Shown here: positions 1 through 7,797 of the stretch, piece after piece
Position numbering within the stretch: position 1 is the first letter of the stretch
How the letters are laid out: the number at the start of each line of letters is the position of its first letter
Assembly: GCA_964372275.1 (NCBI GenBank)
Contig: CAYJRR010000084.1
Location: 1 to 20,047 of the forward strand
Direction of reading: 5' to 3'
DNA from: CAYJRR01 sp964372275 [NCBI: uncultured bacterium]
GTDB lineage: Bacteria; CAYJRR01
Length of the DNA: 20,047 bases
Translations under genes and position numbers: made by a program
Notes under the pieces: generated by a model
Told to the model about the DNA's origin: nothing
Seen by the model: the letters and a program-made list of their open reading frames with translations, nothing else
Databases searched by the model: none

Positions 1-472
1 CGAGCGCCGCTGGACCCTCCTGCGGCGCGGCGTCGGTCTTGGTTTCGCTCCGGTAGGCCGCCCCCCACGCCACGTAGTCGGCGCCGGCCTCCGCGGCCTC
101 GCGCGCCTCCTCGGCGGTGTCGGTCGAGCGACCGACAATCGTTCCCGGCGGGAGGATCCTCCGCGCCGCCGTCAGCGGAAGGTCGTCGCTTCCCAGGTGC
201 AGCCCGTCCGCCGCGACGGCGGCCGCGATGTCGGCGCGGTCGTTGACGACGAGGAGCAGACCCAGACCGCGCGCCGCCGCCGCGAACGCGGACGCGGCGC
301 GGTAGAACACTCCATCGCGCAGGTCCTTCCCGCGGAGCTGCACGATCCGCACGCCGGGAACGGCGACGGCGCGCAGCAGCGCCAGCGCGCGCCGGTCGTC
401 CTCGTCGGGCCGAAGATCGACGATCGGATAGAGGCCGCGGATCGCCTCGGCCGTCTTGCGGCGACGTTCCAT
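1..472 (-). CDS. thiE: Thiamine-phosphate synthase (ThiE), C-terminus cut by the window edge
   Basis: ThiE joins hydroxymethylpyrimidine diphosphate to thiazole phosphate in cytoplasmic thiamine biosynthesis. About 157 residues are visible, reading leftward from an ATG at 472-470. They follow the family order: LYPIVD (residues 14-19), VQLRGKDL (44-51), VNDRADI (76-82) with AADGLHLGSDDL (87-98), then VGRSTD (113-118), GADYVAWG (130-137) and SETK (142-145). These correspond to the diphosphate- and pyrimidine-binding segments of the TIM barrel. The family is usually about 210 residues, so roughly the last quarter lies outside the window. The start is supported by AGGAG at 484-480, 7 nt upstream. 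The gene is divergent from the transglycosylase gene. GAAY replaces the more usual GPVF before the phosphate-binding loop, within family variation. TenI-like paralogs share this fold, but the conserved motifs favour ThiE. Confidence 0.85.
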   Translation of the reverse strand, partial: MERRRKTAEAIRGLYPIVDLRPDEDDRRALALLRAVAVPGVRIVQLRGKDLRDGVFYRAASAFAAAARGLGLLLVVNDRADIAAAVAADGLHLGSDDLPLTAARRILPPGTIVGRSTDTAEEAREAAEAGADYVAWGAAYRSETKTDAAPQEGPAAL

Positions 473-542
473 CGCCGTTCTCCTCGCGCGAACCGCCGCA
501 AAACGCAACGCCTGAAACGGCGCGCGCGCAGGGAATATTCCT

Positions 543-571
543 TTGCCGCCGACCGTTGCATTTCGTAGATT
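543..571 (+). promoter_or_regulatory. Predicted sigma70-type promoter for the transglycosylase gene
   Basis: TTGCCG (543-548) and TAGATT (566-571) are separated by exactly 17 nt, each matching four of six consensus bases. The predicted transcript start lies near 578, giving a leader of about 55 nt. A perfect 10-bp palindrome, GGAATATTCC (532-541), sits just upstream of the -35 and could be an operator. This is a pattern match only. Confidence 0.4.
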
Positions 572-632
572 CGAAGGGAGGGTTGCCCGTACGCGGGCGT
601 TCGCGATGCCCCCGACTTCCGGAGACTCGCAA

Positions 633-2471
633 ATGGTTCGAGGCCCGTGCGACGACCGACCCGTGCGACGCACCGCGCGCCGGTCGCCGGCCCCCGGCGG
701 AGCCTTCGCCCTTTCCGCCGCGCTCCTCGCCCTCGTGGGCTGCGCGCCGCGCGCCCATCTCGGTCCTCCGCCGGCGGCCTCGGCCGCCGCCCCCGCGTCG
801 GGAAGCGATGACGCTCCGTCCGCGTCGGCGGCGGAGTTGCCGGGGGAACCGTCGCTGGTCGAGCTCTACCCTTCTCTCGGCGAGGAGGAGGACGCTCCGC
901 CGTCTCCGGAGCTCGAGCTCGAGATTCAGGAGGAGGAGGCGTTCCTGTCCGAGGCGGTGCCGGCTTCGGTGCGGCTCGATCTCGCCGCCCTGCGGGCGAA
1001 GTACGACATCCCGATCGAAGTGACGCCGACCGTCGAGCAGTTCCTGGTCTACTTCCAGACACGCGGGCGCAAGTGGTACGAGAAGTGGATGGCGCGATCG
1101 ACGCGCTACCTGCCGATGATGCGTCAGGTCTTCCGCGAGAACGGGTTGCCGGAGGACCTCGTCTACCTGGCGATGATCGAGAGCGGCTTCTCGATGAAGG
1201 CATGGTCCCGCGCCAAGGCCTCCGGCCCCTGGCAGTTCATGAAGGCCACCGGGAGCCGATACGGACTCCACGACGACTGGTGGATCGACGAGCGCCGCGA
1301 TCCGGAACAGGCGACCCGTGCCGCCGCCGCACACCTGAAGGACCTCTACGACGAGTTCGGCGATTGGTACCTCGCGGCCGCCGCGTACAATGCCGGCGCC
1401 GGCAAGATCAACAAGGCGATCGCCAAGTACGGGACGCGCAACTACTGGGAGCTGTGCAAGGCGGGTCGATACCTGAAACCCGAGACCAAGCACTACGTTC
1501 CGAAGCTGATCGCGGCGGCGATCCTCGCCAAACATCCCGAGCAGTTCGGCTTCAACGGCATCGACTACCTCGAGCCGCTGGAGTACGAGGAGGTCACCGT
1601 ACCCGATGCGACCGATCTGCGCGTCGTCTCGGAGTGCGCCGGGGCCGACTACGATTCGGTCCTGGAGCTCAATCCATCGCTCAAGCGATTCTGCACGCCG
1701 CCGGGGCGCGCAAGCTTCGCGGTGCGCGTCCCGAAGGGGACGTCGGCCGCCTTCGCCGACGCGTACGCGCGTCTCCCGCCGGAGAAACGCCTCACCTTCC
1801 GCCGCCACGTCGTTCGTTCGGGCGAGACACTGAGCGCCATCGCTCGCCGCTACGGCACCAGTTCCGACGCGGTGCTCCGGATGAACGGGATGGTGAACGC
1901 GCGGCGGCTCCGCGCCGGCCGGGAGCTGGTGATTCCGATCCCCGAGGGTCACATCGCCCTTCTCGCGGCCGCGGCGCCCGAGCCGGAACCGGAGTCCAAA
2001 CGGCCTGCGCCCCCCGCGAGGCGCGTGACGGCCGCCGGCCGCGTCGCGTCCGACGCGGCCTCGCTCCCGGGGGCGGCGTCGATCGCCGGGCGGGAGCTGG
2101 TGCGGCTCACGCTCGCGCCCGGCGACACCTTGTGGGCGATCTCGAATCGCTACGGCGTGACGGTGGACGACGTGAAGCGATGGAACGGCATCCGAAACCA
2201 TCGTTCGGTGCAGGCGGGGGCGACGCTGAACGTGTACGTTCCTCGCAAGGAGCCGGTCCCGGCCGCGGGGCCGAAGCCGATCGCCGCGGGCGACGGGACG
2301 GGCGTGCTCTCCTATCGGGTGAAGAAGGGGGACACGGTCTGGGACATCGCCCGCGAGCACAACGTCGATCCTCTCGCCCTGCTCAAGTCGAACAATCTCT
2401 CGCGCCGTTCGAAGATCCGTCCGGGCGACGTGCTCGTGATCCGTGTCGCCGACTCGACCCCCGCGCACTGA
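633..2471 (+). CDS. mltD: MltD-like membrane-bound lytic murein transglycosylase with three LysM domains
   Basis: This enzyme should cleave the glycan strands of peptidoglycan in the periplasm to 1,6-anhydro-muropeptides. The 612-residue protein has a lipoprotein-type signal peptide with lipobox LVGC (lipidated Cys37) and a low-complexity acidic linker to about residue 95. A transglycosylase SLT domain follows (about 170-300), with catalytic Glu183 in AMIESGF, then GPWQFM and AAYNAGAGKI. Three LysM peptidoglycan-binding repeats lie at about 389-435, 491-537 and 560-602, each with a GDTL/GETL/GDTV-type core. The ATG at 633 was chosen because GGAG (621-624) lies 8 nt upstream and the signal peptide then has normal length; TTG at 543 and ATG at 606 are in frame but lack a well-placed ribosome site. 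E. coli MltD has a similar architecture with a variable LysM number. The stop lies 17 nt before the next gene. Confidence 0.9.
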   Translation: MVRGPCDDRPVRRTARRSPAPGGAFALSAALLALVGCAPRAHLGPPPAASAAAPASGSDDAPSASAAELPGEPSLVELYPSLGEEEDAPPSPELELEIQEEEAFLSEAVPASVRLDLAALRAKYDIPIEVTPTVEQFLVYFQTRGRKWYEKWMARSTRYLPMMRQVFRENGLPEDLVYLAMIESGFSMKAWSRAKASGPWQFMKATGSRYGLHDDWWIDERRDPEQATRAAAAHLKDLYDEFGDWYLAAAAYNAGAGKINKAIAKYGTRNYWELCKAGRYLKPETKHYVPKLIAAAILAKHPEQFGFNGIDYLEPLEYEEVTVPDATDLRVVSECAGADYDSVLELNPSLKRFCTPPGRASFAVRVPKGTSAAFADAYARLPPEKRLTFRRHVVRSGETLSAIARRYGTSSDAVLRMNGMVNARRLRAGRELVIPIPEGHIALLAAAAPEPEPESKRPAPPARRVTAAGRVASDAASLPGAASIAGRELVRLTLAPGDTLWAISNRYGVTVDDVKRWNGIRNHRSVQAGATLNVYVPRKEPVPAAGPKPIAAGDGTGVLSYRVKKGDTVWDIAREHNVDPLALLKSNNLSRRSKIRPGDVLVIRVADSTPAH

Positions 2472-2476
2472 TCGTT

Positions 2477-2482
2477 TACAGT
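2477..2482 (+). promoter_or_regulatory. -10-like element TACAGT before the first barrel paralog
   Basis: TACAGT ends 6 nt before the ATG at 2489, where a -10 hexamer of a leaderless transcript would sit, and no Shine-Dalgarno is present. The 12-nt block ATCGTTTACAGT (2471-2482) recurs before the second paralog at 3311-3322. That conservation in an otherwise diverged non-coding gap suggests function. Confidence 0.4.
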
Positions 2483-2488
2483 CCAAGC

Positions 2489-3304
2489 ATGCGCACGCGC
2501 GTGGGGCGACTGCGGGGACCGTTGCTTCACGCGATGGCGTGGCTCCTGTTCGCGCTTCCGGCCGCGGCCCTCGGCCAGACACCGACACCGACACCGACGC
2601 CCACGCCGGTCCCCGGTGCCGGCGGAGTCCCCGACGGCGAGATGCCGACGATCGCCGAGGACGCCGGCGACGACGGCGACGGCGATACGGGCTCGCTGGG
2701 AACGGACGGCGACGAGGACGACGAAGAGGCCGAGTCCGTCGGCGACGAGGAGTCGGAAGAGGAATGGGACAACCGCTCCAGCGCCTCGGGGATGATCCTC
2801 GGGATGCGAGGCGGCGTGCACGCCTACGAAGTGGGCGGGCTGGTCGACGACGGCGGCGTCGGACTGGAGTTCGTCGGCGCGATGCCGATCCACGGACCGT
2901 TCTACGCCGGCGGGGCCGCCGGCTATCACACCGGATACGTCGAAGCGGGGGCGGACGGCGAGAGTCGCTTCTTCGACGCGCAATACTTCTCTCTCGAAGG
3001 ACAGTATCGGCGGAACATCGGTCGCCTCAACATGACGGGCGGCGTCGGGATCGGCTACCTCACCGCCAATTCGGCGATGGTCGAGGCGCCGGAGGGCTCC
3101 GAGGAGGCGAACGATTCGATCGAGGTGAGCGGGTCGACGGTCGCCGTCCACGTCGTCACCGCGGCTCACTATCCGATCGCCGGAAGCTTCGGACTCGTCG
3201 CCCAGGTGAAGTACGCACTTGCGCCGGTCAACTTCACCAAGATCGAGGAGACGATCTCGATGGGCGGCCTGACGGTCGGCGTGGGGATGGATTTCGGCTT
3301 CTGA
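2489..3304 (+). CDS. Putative secreted outer-membrane beta-barrel protein, paralog 1
   Basis: I do not recognise a named family. The 271-residue protein begins with a Sec signal peptide (basic n-region, hydrophobic core at about 11-28, likely cleavage after ALG before Gln30). Five Thr-Pro repeats (31-40) follow, then a strongly acidic Asp/Glu-rich linker to about residue 90. The C-terminal portion starts at WDNRSSASG and alternates Gly/aromatic-rich strands (for example PFYAGGAAGYHTGYVEAG). It ends in GVGMDFGF, a terminal Phe preceded by alternating hydrophobics, which is the usual BAM-recognition signature of outer-membrane barrels. The size of this portion suggests a small barrel of roughly eight strands; that is inference. 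It follows the transglycosylase gene by 17 nt and is tandem with a close paralog. No Shine-Dalgarno is visible; the ATG at 2489 gives a signal peptide that aligns exactly with the paralog. Confidence 0.75.
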   Translation: MRTRVGRLRGPLLHAMAWLLFALPAAALGQTPTPTPTPTPVPGAGGVPDGEMPTIAEDAGDDGDGDTGSLGTDGDEDDEEAESVGDEESEEEWDNRSSASGMILGMRGGVHAYEVGGLVDDGGVGLEFVGAMPIHGPFYAGGAAGYHTGYVEAGADGESRFFDAQYFSLEGQYRRNIGRLNMTGGVGIGYLTANSAMVEAPEGSEEANDSIEVSGSTVAVHVVTAAHYPIAGSFGLVAQVKYALAPVNFTKIEETISMGGLTVGVGMDFGF

Positions 3305-4106
3305 CCCCGGATCGTTTACAGTGATCGACATGCGCCATCGCTTGGGAAATCTCCGAGGACTCCTGATCCTCGCCGTGCTCTCGCTCGCGTCGTGGCTTCC
3401 GTTTTCGGCGTTCGGCCAGACTCCGGCGGCCTCGCCGACCGCGACGCCATCGCCGGCCGCGACGCCGCCGGAAGCGTCGACGGACGGGGACCTGCCCACT
3501 GTCTCCACCGACGCGCCCGACGACGACGAGGACGAGGAGGGGGACGACGCCGACGACGAGTCCGAGGAGGCGGACGAGGGCGACGACGAGGAGGAGTGGG
3601 ACAACCGCTCGAGCGCCTCGGGGATGATCCTCGGAATGCGCGCCGGGCTGCACGCGTACGAGCTCGGCGGCCTGTTCGGCGATGGCGGCGTCGGCGTGGA
3701 GTTCGCCGGAGCGATGCCGGTCCACGGTCCGTTCTATGCCGGTGGCGCCGTGGAGTACCACACCGGCTACGTCGAAGCGGGGGGCGACCGGGAGAGCCGC
3801 TTCTTCGAGGCGCAGCACTTCTCGCTCGAAGGTCAGTATCGCCGAACCGTCGGAACGTTCGGCTTGATGGGAGGCGTCGGGGTCGGTTATCTCACCGCCA
3901 ACTCGGCCCTGGTGGTGACGCCCGAAGGGACGGAGCTCCCGGGAGATTCGACCGAGGTGACCGGTTCGACCGTCGCCATCCATCTCGTCGGGGCCGCGCA
4001 CTACCCGATCACCGAGAGCTTCGGCGTGGTCGGCCAGCTCAAGTACGCCCTTGCGCCGGTCAACTTCACCAAGATCGAGGAGACGATCTCGATGGGCGGC
4101 CTGACG
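3218..4106 (+). repeat. 57-bp identical direct repeat (3218-3274 and 4050-4106) in the tandem paralogs
   Basis: The 3' ends of the two barrel genes share 57 consecutive identical bases, at 3218-3274 and 4050-4106, including all wobble positions. The surrounding codons differ at synonymous sites. Both copies encode the segment from LAPVNFTKIEE to GGLT. The rest of the genes is alignable but more diverged. Confidence 0.8.
3317..3322 (+). promoter_or_regulatory. -10-like element TACAGT before the second barrel paralog
   Basis: This is the second copy of the ATCGTTTACAGT block (3311-3322). TACAGT ends 7 nt before the ATG at 3330 and no Shine-Dalgarno is present, which fits a leaderless transcript. 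The gap after the first paralog's stop is only 25 nt, so read-through is also possible. Confidence 0.4.
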
Positions 4107-4136
4107 ATCGGCGTCGGGATGGACTTCGGCTTCTGA
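3330..4136 (+). CDS. Putative secreted outer-membrane beta-barrel protein, paralog 2
   Basis: This is a 268-residue tandem paralog of the preceding gene, family not recognised. Architecture is the same: signal peptide ending at FG before Gln30, a Thr/Pro/Ala-rich stretch, an Asp/Glu-rich linker, the conserved block WDNRSSASGMILGMR, strand-like Gly/aromatic segments and the terminal GVGMDFGF. A GTG at 3321 would add three residues. I prefer the ATG at 3330 because the signal peptide then aligns residue for residue with paralog 1 (MRHRLGNLRG against MRTRVGRLRG, Gln30 in both). The acidic and Pro/Thr regions differ most, while the barrel and the last 30 residues are nearly identical. Its 3' end faces the sppA gene across 45 bp holding a hairpin. 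Confidence 0.75.
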   Translation: MRHRLGNLRGLLILAVLSLASWLPFSAFGQTPAASPTATPSPAATPPEASTDGDLPTVSTDAPDDDEDEEGDDADDESEEADEGDDEEEWDNRSSASGMILGMRAGLHAYELGGLFGDGGVGVEFAGAMPVHGPFYAGGAVEYHTGYVEAGGDRESRFFEAQHFSLEGQYRRTVGTFGLMGGVGVGYLTANSALVVTPEGTELPGDSTEVTGSTVAIHLVGAAHYPITESFGVVGQLKYALAPVNFTKIEETISMGGLTIGVGMDFGF

Positions 4137-4161
4137 CGGAGTGGTCCGCCCTTCGGGCTTC

Positions 4162-4178
4162 CTCGGGGAATCCCCGAG
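4162..4178. terminator. Bidirectional hairpin between convergent genes
   Basis: CTCGGGG (4162-4168), loop AAT, CCCCGAG (4172-4178) form a perfect 7-bp stem in the 45-bp gap between the second barrel gene and sppA. There is no T-run on either strand, so termination is inferred from position and stem strength. Confidence 0.5.
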
Positions 4179-4181
4179 CCC

Positions 4182-5903
4182 CTACCGGATCGTCAGACGA
4201 TACGGGTACAGCGCGAGCGGGGCCGCGGTGTCGAGGCGCGAGAGGCGTTCCGACGACTCGAGCGCGCGGCGTGCCGTTTCCGGAAGGTCCGACGCCCGTG
4301 CCGAGACGAACCCCTGTCCCTCGCTCAACGTCTCGAGCAGGCTCTTGCGCCGCGGGAAGACCTTGATACCCGGTCGCCCGCGCACGTTCCCCTTCTGCAT
4401 CGCGATCTCGATCGCCTTTTCCAACCCGCCCAGCTCGTCGACCAGTCCCAACTCCTTCCCGGCGCTGCCGAGCCAGACCCGCCCACGGGCGACGCGGTCG
4501 ACCGTCTCCTCGTCGAGACCGCGTCCGTCGGCGACCTTCCGCACGAAGACCTGGTAGGCGTCGGTCAGTTCCGCCGTCAGCTTTCGCCGCTCGGCGTCGC
4601 TGAACGGCCGCGTCGACGAGTACATGTCGGCGTAGTCGCCCCGTTTCATCCCGTCGGTGGTCAGGCCGATCTTGCCGTAAAGCCCCTTGGTGACGAACTT
4701 TCCGGTGAAGATCCCGATCGAGCCGGTGATCGTCCCGGGCTGCGCCACGATGGAGGTCGCCCCCATCGCGATGTAGTAGCCGCCCGACGCCGCCATGTCC
4801 CCCATCGAGGCGATCACGGGCTTGTTCGCCTTGGCGCGGATCACCTCCCGCCAGATGACGTCGCTGGCGAGAACGCTCCCGCCGGGGCTGTCGATCCGGA
4901 TCACGATCGCCTTGACGTCGTCGTCCTCGGACGCGTCGCGCAACGCCTCGGCGATCGTGTCCGAGCCGAGAACCTCCCCCCCGAACCCGGAGGACTGCGA
5001 TTCGCCGGAGAGGATCTGGCCGGTGGCGTAGACCACGGCGATGGCGTCTCCGGTCAGGCCCGGCTTGCGGGCCCCGGAGGCCGTTCTCCGCAGCTCGGAC
5101 GCGTCGACGATGGCGGGCTCGTCGGTCGACGTCCCCTTCACCCACTCCTCGAACTCGTCCCAATAGAACAGCTCGTCGACCAGCCCGGCCTCCTTGGCGG
5201 CCAGCGCCGCGTACGGGCCGCGGTCGATCAGATCCCGTACCCGATCGCGCGGGATCTTGCGGCCGGCGGAGACGGCGTCGACGAGCGATGCGAGGACGCC
5301 GTCGAGCAGCGCGTCGTACTCCTCGCGATAGTGATCGCTCATCCGCTCGCGGGTGAAGTGCTCCGGGGCGCTCTTAAACTCGCCGATCGCCACGCCGTCG
5401 TAGGCGACGCCGACCTTGTCGAGCAGACCGCGGTAGAAGTCGAGCTCGGCCGACAGTCCGTCCAGGCCCAGCGTCCCCATCGGCGGCATGAACACCTTGT
5501 CGGCCACCGACGCCAGGAAGTACTCGGCGTCTTCGCCCGACTCCAGGAAGGCGACGACCGACTTCCCTTTGGTCTTCACCGCCTCGGCCTGGTCCCGTAG
5601 CTCGGCCAGCTTCGCCCAACCGATCGCCAGCGGCTCGATCCGCAGCACGATCCCCTGTACCCGCGACTCCTCCGCCGCCCAATGGAGGAGATCCGACAGC
5701 TCGCGCATCGTCGTCGGTTCGTCGCCGACCAGGTAGGTCTCGGAGACGTTCTCCGGGATCGTTCCCCCGATCCGGATCTCGACGTACGAGCCCTTCGCCA
5801 CCCCCGGCGAGCGGTACTTCGCGACCACGTAGATCAGCGCGCCGATTGCGACCAGGAGGAGGAGCGCCGACGCGCCGAGGGCGATCAAGCAGCCTTTCTT
5901 CAT
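4182..5903 (-). CDS. sppA: Signal peptide peptidase SppA, long (tandem-domain) type
   Basis: SppA is a membrane-anchored serine/lysine protease (family S49) that degrades signal peptides left after secretion. The 573-residue protein has an N-terminal membrane anchor (about residues 5-28, after MKKGC) and two S49 domains. The N-terminal domain carries the general base Lys177 in GEFKSAPE; the C-terminal domain carries the nucleophile Ser373 in DMAASGGYY, after the IRIDSPGGS substrate-binding motif. The spacing of 196 residues is close to the 200 between Lys209 and Ser409 of E. coli SppA, so the enzyme looks intact. The ATG at 5903 was chosen because it opens a normal anchor sequence; the much longer upstream open frame runs antisense through the divergent gene. 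There is no Shine-Dalgarno; a -10-like TATTTT lies 8 nt upstream. Confidence 0.93.
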   Translation of the reverse strand: MKKGCLIALGASALLLLVAIGALIYVVAKYRSPGVAKGSYVEIRIGGTIPENVSETYLVGDEPTTMRELSDLLHWAAEESRVQGIVLRIEPLAIGWAKLAELRDQAEAVKTKGKSVVAFLESGEDAEYFLASVADKVFMPPMGTLGLDGLSAELDFYRGLLDKVGVAYDGVAIGEFKSAPEHFTRERMSDHYREEYDALLDGVLASLVDAVSAGRKIPRDRVRDLIDRGPYAALAAKEAGLVDELFYWDEFEEWVKGTSTDEPAIVDASELRRTASGARKPGLTGDAIAVVYATGQILSGESQSSGFGGEVLGSDTIAEALRDASEDDDVKAIVIRIDSPGGSVLASDVIWREVIRAKANKPVIASMGDMAASGGYYIAMGATSIVAQPGTITGSIGIFTGKFVTKGLYGKIGLTTDGMKRGDYADMYSSTRPFSDAERRKLTAELTDAYQVFVRKVADGRGLDEETVDRVARGRVWLGSAGKELGLVDELGGLEKAIEIAMQKGNVRGRPGIKVFPRRKSLLETLSEGQGFVSARASDLPETARRALESSERLSRLDTAAPLALYPYRLTIR

Positions 5904-5911
5904 CGCACCGC

Positions 5912-5917
5912 AAAATA
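5912..5917 (-). promoter_or_regulatory. -10-like element TATTTT for sppA
   Basis: On the minus strand TATTTT (5917-5912) lies 8 nt before the sppA ATG, with no ribosome-binding site between. It stands back-to-back with the TATACT of the divergent gene inside a 58-bp intergenic gap. No -35 is apparent. Confidence 0.4.
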
Positions 5918-5947
5918 GCACGGGCGGCCGAGGGGCGCCCTCCGGCG

Positions 5948-5953
5948 TATACT
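5948..5953 (+). promoter_or_regulatory. -10-like element TATACT for the deiminase-like gene
   Basis: TATACT matches five of six bases of the -10 consensus and ends 8 nt before the GTG at 5962. There is no Shine-Dalgarno and no -35 match at 16-18 bp. The arrangement fits a leaderless mRNA. Confidence 0.5.
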
Positions 5954-5961
5954 CCCAGTCG

Positions 5962-7416
5962 GTGGGCCGGATTCGCGGGTGGAAGCCGCTCCTCGTCGCG
6001 TCGGGGCTGGTCGGCGGCGTATTCGCCGCGGCCGATCGGGCACGCGCGAGGCCACCGGAGTCCCTCTCGGGTGAGTGCCACGACGGAAGGGCGATCGACG
6101 CGACACGCGACCTGCTCGCGTCGATGCGCTCGATCGGGCGGATCGCGGGCGATCCTCCCGGGGGTCTCCCGGAAGAGCGCCGCCGCGCGCTCGGAGCGCT
6201 CGCCGACTGCCCGCCGGGGACGACGTTTCGGCCGCTCTCCAACCTGCACCCCCCGGTGGAGGTGATCGCCGGATACTGGAGCGACGGCCGTTTCGACAAC
6301 GGGGCCTACCTGCGGCGCCTTTCCGAGATCGCCGGGCGCGCCGTGCCCGGGACTCGGCTGCGCGTCCTGGCCGACGAGCGCCAGGGTCGGAAGGGGCTCG
6401 AGTTCGCGAAGGTCGGTGAGCACGCCTCGCGGGTGACGATCCGGACGGTTCATGGCGAAACGCAGTGGGCGCAGGACTCGATGGAGATCGGCGTCGACGG
6501 CGAGCCGCCGCGTCCCGTCGTGGCGCCGATGTGGGCCGAGCGCTACGGTGACGTCGCGCAGGCGGTCGGCCTCCCGACGATCGATTCGTGGTGGGAGCGA
6601 GGTGGCCGGCTCGAGGGATACCCCGGCGGGGTCACCGTCGTCACCGAGGCGTATCGCTTCCCGCCGGGTCAGGAGCCGCCGAACGTCGTGCGCGTCGACG
6701 TCGGCTTCCTGCGCATCGCGGACGTCGACGAGTTGTTCGGGGTCGTCCCGACCGGCGAACCGGCGCCGTGCAACTTCGCGCTCCTCTACGCGTCTCCGGC
6801 GCTCGGTCTCGAGCTCGCCGAGCGGCTCGCGCGGGAGAACCCCTCCGCGCCGCTCGAGCCGCCGTTCTACCGGCCCCACACGGCTCGCGAGCCGGCGCCG
6901 TTCGGGGCTTCGGACTGCCTGGAGGGGCTGCCCCGAGCCGGCACCTTCCAGGGACACGTGGCGGCCGCCGACACGCGGCCGCTACGAGCCCGGGAGGCGC
7001 TCGGCTGCGACGAGTTCGTGCGGGCGAACCGCGAGTACGAGCGGATCGCGCGCCAGGGGGTGGAGACGATCGCTGCGGCCGTCTCCGCGCGGACCGGGTG
7101 CGCGCGACCGGCGGTGGTGCCGATGCCGCAGCTGTTTCGTCCGGCCGCGGCGCGCGATCGGTACGGAGACGGCGACGGAGCCCTGGCGCTCAATCCGAAC
7201 ACGGTGAATCAACTGGTGCTCGACCGGACGGTGGTGGTGGCCGAGCAGCCGAATCGCCTGTTCGAGAACGAGGTGCGGGAGCGCCTGTCCGGAATCGGGG
7301 TCCGGACCGAGTTCATCGACGCCGGCTTCTACCATTTCAATCTCGGGACGGTGCACTGCAGCACCAACGTGCGCCGCGAATGCGTGGTGCCCGTTCCGAC
7401 CGTCGGCAGCCGCTAG
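5962..7416 (+). CDS. Secreted protein-arginine-deiminase-like protein with an altered active site
   Basis: Protein-arginine deiminases (PAD C-terminal family) convert peptidyl-arginine to citrulline. This 484-residue protein starts with a signal-like segment (GRIRGWK, then a hydrophobic stretch to about residue 24) and lacks the N-terminal immunoglobulin-like domains of animal PADs. The match covers about residues 140-484: WAQDSMEIG (Asp172, equivalent to Asp350 of human PAD4), DVDELFGVVP (254-263, matching HVDEFLSFVP) with Asp256 for Asp473, and VHCSTNVRR with Cys466 for the nucleophile Cys645. The catalytic His471 position is Asp254, unlike canonical PADs. The GTG start is chosen from the signal peptide and the -10-like TATACT 8 nt upstream; no Shine-Dalgarno is seen. 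The stop overlaps the stop of the convergent PilZ gene in one CTAG. Family assignment is firm; activity is uncertain. Confidence 0.8.
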   Translation: MGRIRGWKPLLVASGLVGGVFAAADRARARPPESLSGECHDGRAIDATRDLLASMRSIGRIAGDPPGGLPEERRRALGALADCPPGTTFRPLSNLHPPVEVIAGYWSDGRFDNGAYLRRLSEIAGRAVPGTRLRVLADERQGRKGLEFAKVGEHASRVTIRTVHGETQWAQDSMEIGVDGEPPRPVVAPMWAERYGDVAQAVGLPTIDSWWERGGRLEGYPGGVTVVTEAYRFPPGQEPPNVVRVDVGFLRIADVDELFGVVPTGEPAPCNFALLYASPALGLELAERLARENPSAPLEPPFYRPHTAREPAPFGASDCLEGLPRAGTFQGHVAAADTRPLRAREALGCDEFVRANREYERIARQGVETIAAAVSARTGCARPAVVPMPQLFRPAAARDRYGDGDGALALNPNTVNQLVLDRTVVVAEQPNRLFENEVRERLSGIGVRTEFIDAGFYHFNLGTVHCSTNVRRECVVPVPTVGSR

Positions 7417-7784
7417 CGCTCGTCGAACAGGTTGTAGTTGAGCTGCCGCCGTCGGTGGCGGTCGACGAAGGCGTGGACGGCAAGCTTGGCCGACGGAAAG
7501 TAGCGGACGATCTCGACGCCGAACGAGCGGGGCGATCCGGCCTCGGCCATCGAACCCCAGACGACGCGGCCGATCGCCATCACCGGATATTCGGCCTCGT
7601 TCGGGAGGACGAACTCCAGGTGGATCCGCGAACCGAGGCGGATGGTGTCCGTCGACTGGAGCTTGAGGCCGGAGAGGGAGACGTCCCTCGCATGGGCGGT
7701 CTCCTTCGCCGATCCTCCGTCGTGGAGCACGACCGGAACGTCGACCGGGACCCGAACGTGTCGCCGGCGTCGGACGGGCTCCAT
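7413..7784 (-). CDS. PilZ-domain protein (predicted c-di-GMP receptor)
   Basis: This 123-residue single-domain PilZ protein would bind cyclic di-GMP. Both signature motifs are present: RxxxR within RRRRHVR (Arg7 and Arg11) and DxSxxG in ARDVSLSGLKL (Asp34, Ser36, Gly39). The rest has the PilZ barrel pattern, for example RLGSRIHLEF, AIGRVVW and SFGVEIV. It starts 13 nt after the stop of the membrane metallopeptidase gene on the same strand, so the two probably form an operon. No clear Shine-Dalgarno precedes the ATG; a TAGAGT hexamer overlapping the upstream stop lies 10 nt before it. Its target cannot be told from sequence, but linkage suggests it may act with the membrane protease. Its stop codon shares CTAG with the convergent deiminase-like gene. 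Confidence 0.85.
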   Translation of the reverse strand: MEPVRRRRHVRVPVDVPVVLHDGGSAKETAHARDVSLSGLKLQSTDTIRLGSRIHLEFVLPNEAEYPVMAIGRVVWGSMAEAGSPRSFGVEIVRYFPSAKLAVHAFVDRHRRRQLNYNLFDER

Positions 7785-7797
7785 GCGTGAGGTGACT

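Noticed and set aside
2579-2608. ACACCG-type microsatellite as a phase-variation tract
   Set aside because: The repeat unit is 6 nt, so changes in copy number keep the frame. It simply encodes the Thr-Pro linker and has about three clean units.
1073-3304. Long 743-residue frame that would fuse an upstream segment to barrel paralog 1
   Set aside because: The first part is an out-of-frame shadow of the transglycosylase gene. The real gene starts at 2489, where a signal peptide begins and aligns with the paralog.
5904-6299. Extended N-terminus of SppA
   Set aside because: The extension overlaps the deiminase-like gene antisense and has no family similarity. The ATG at 5903 gives a normal membrane anchor.
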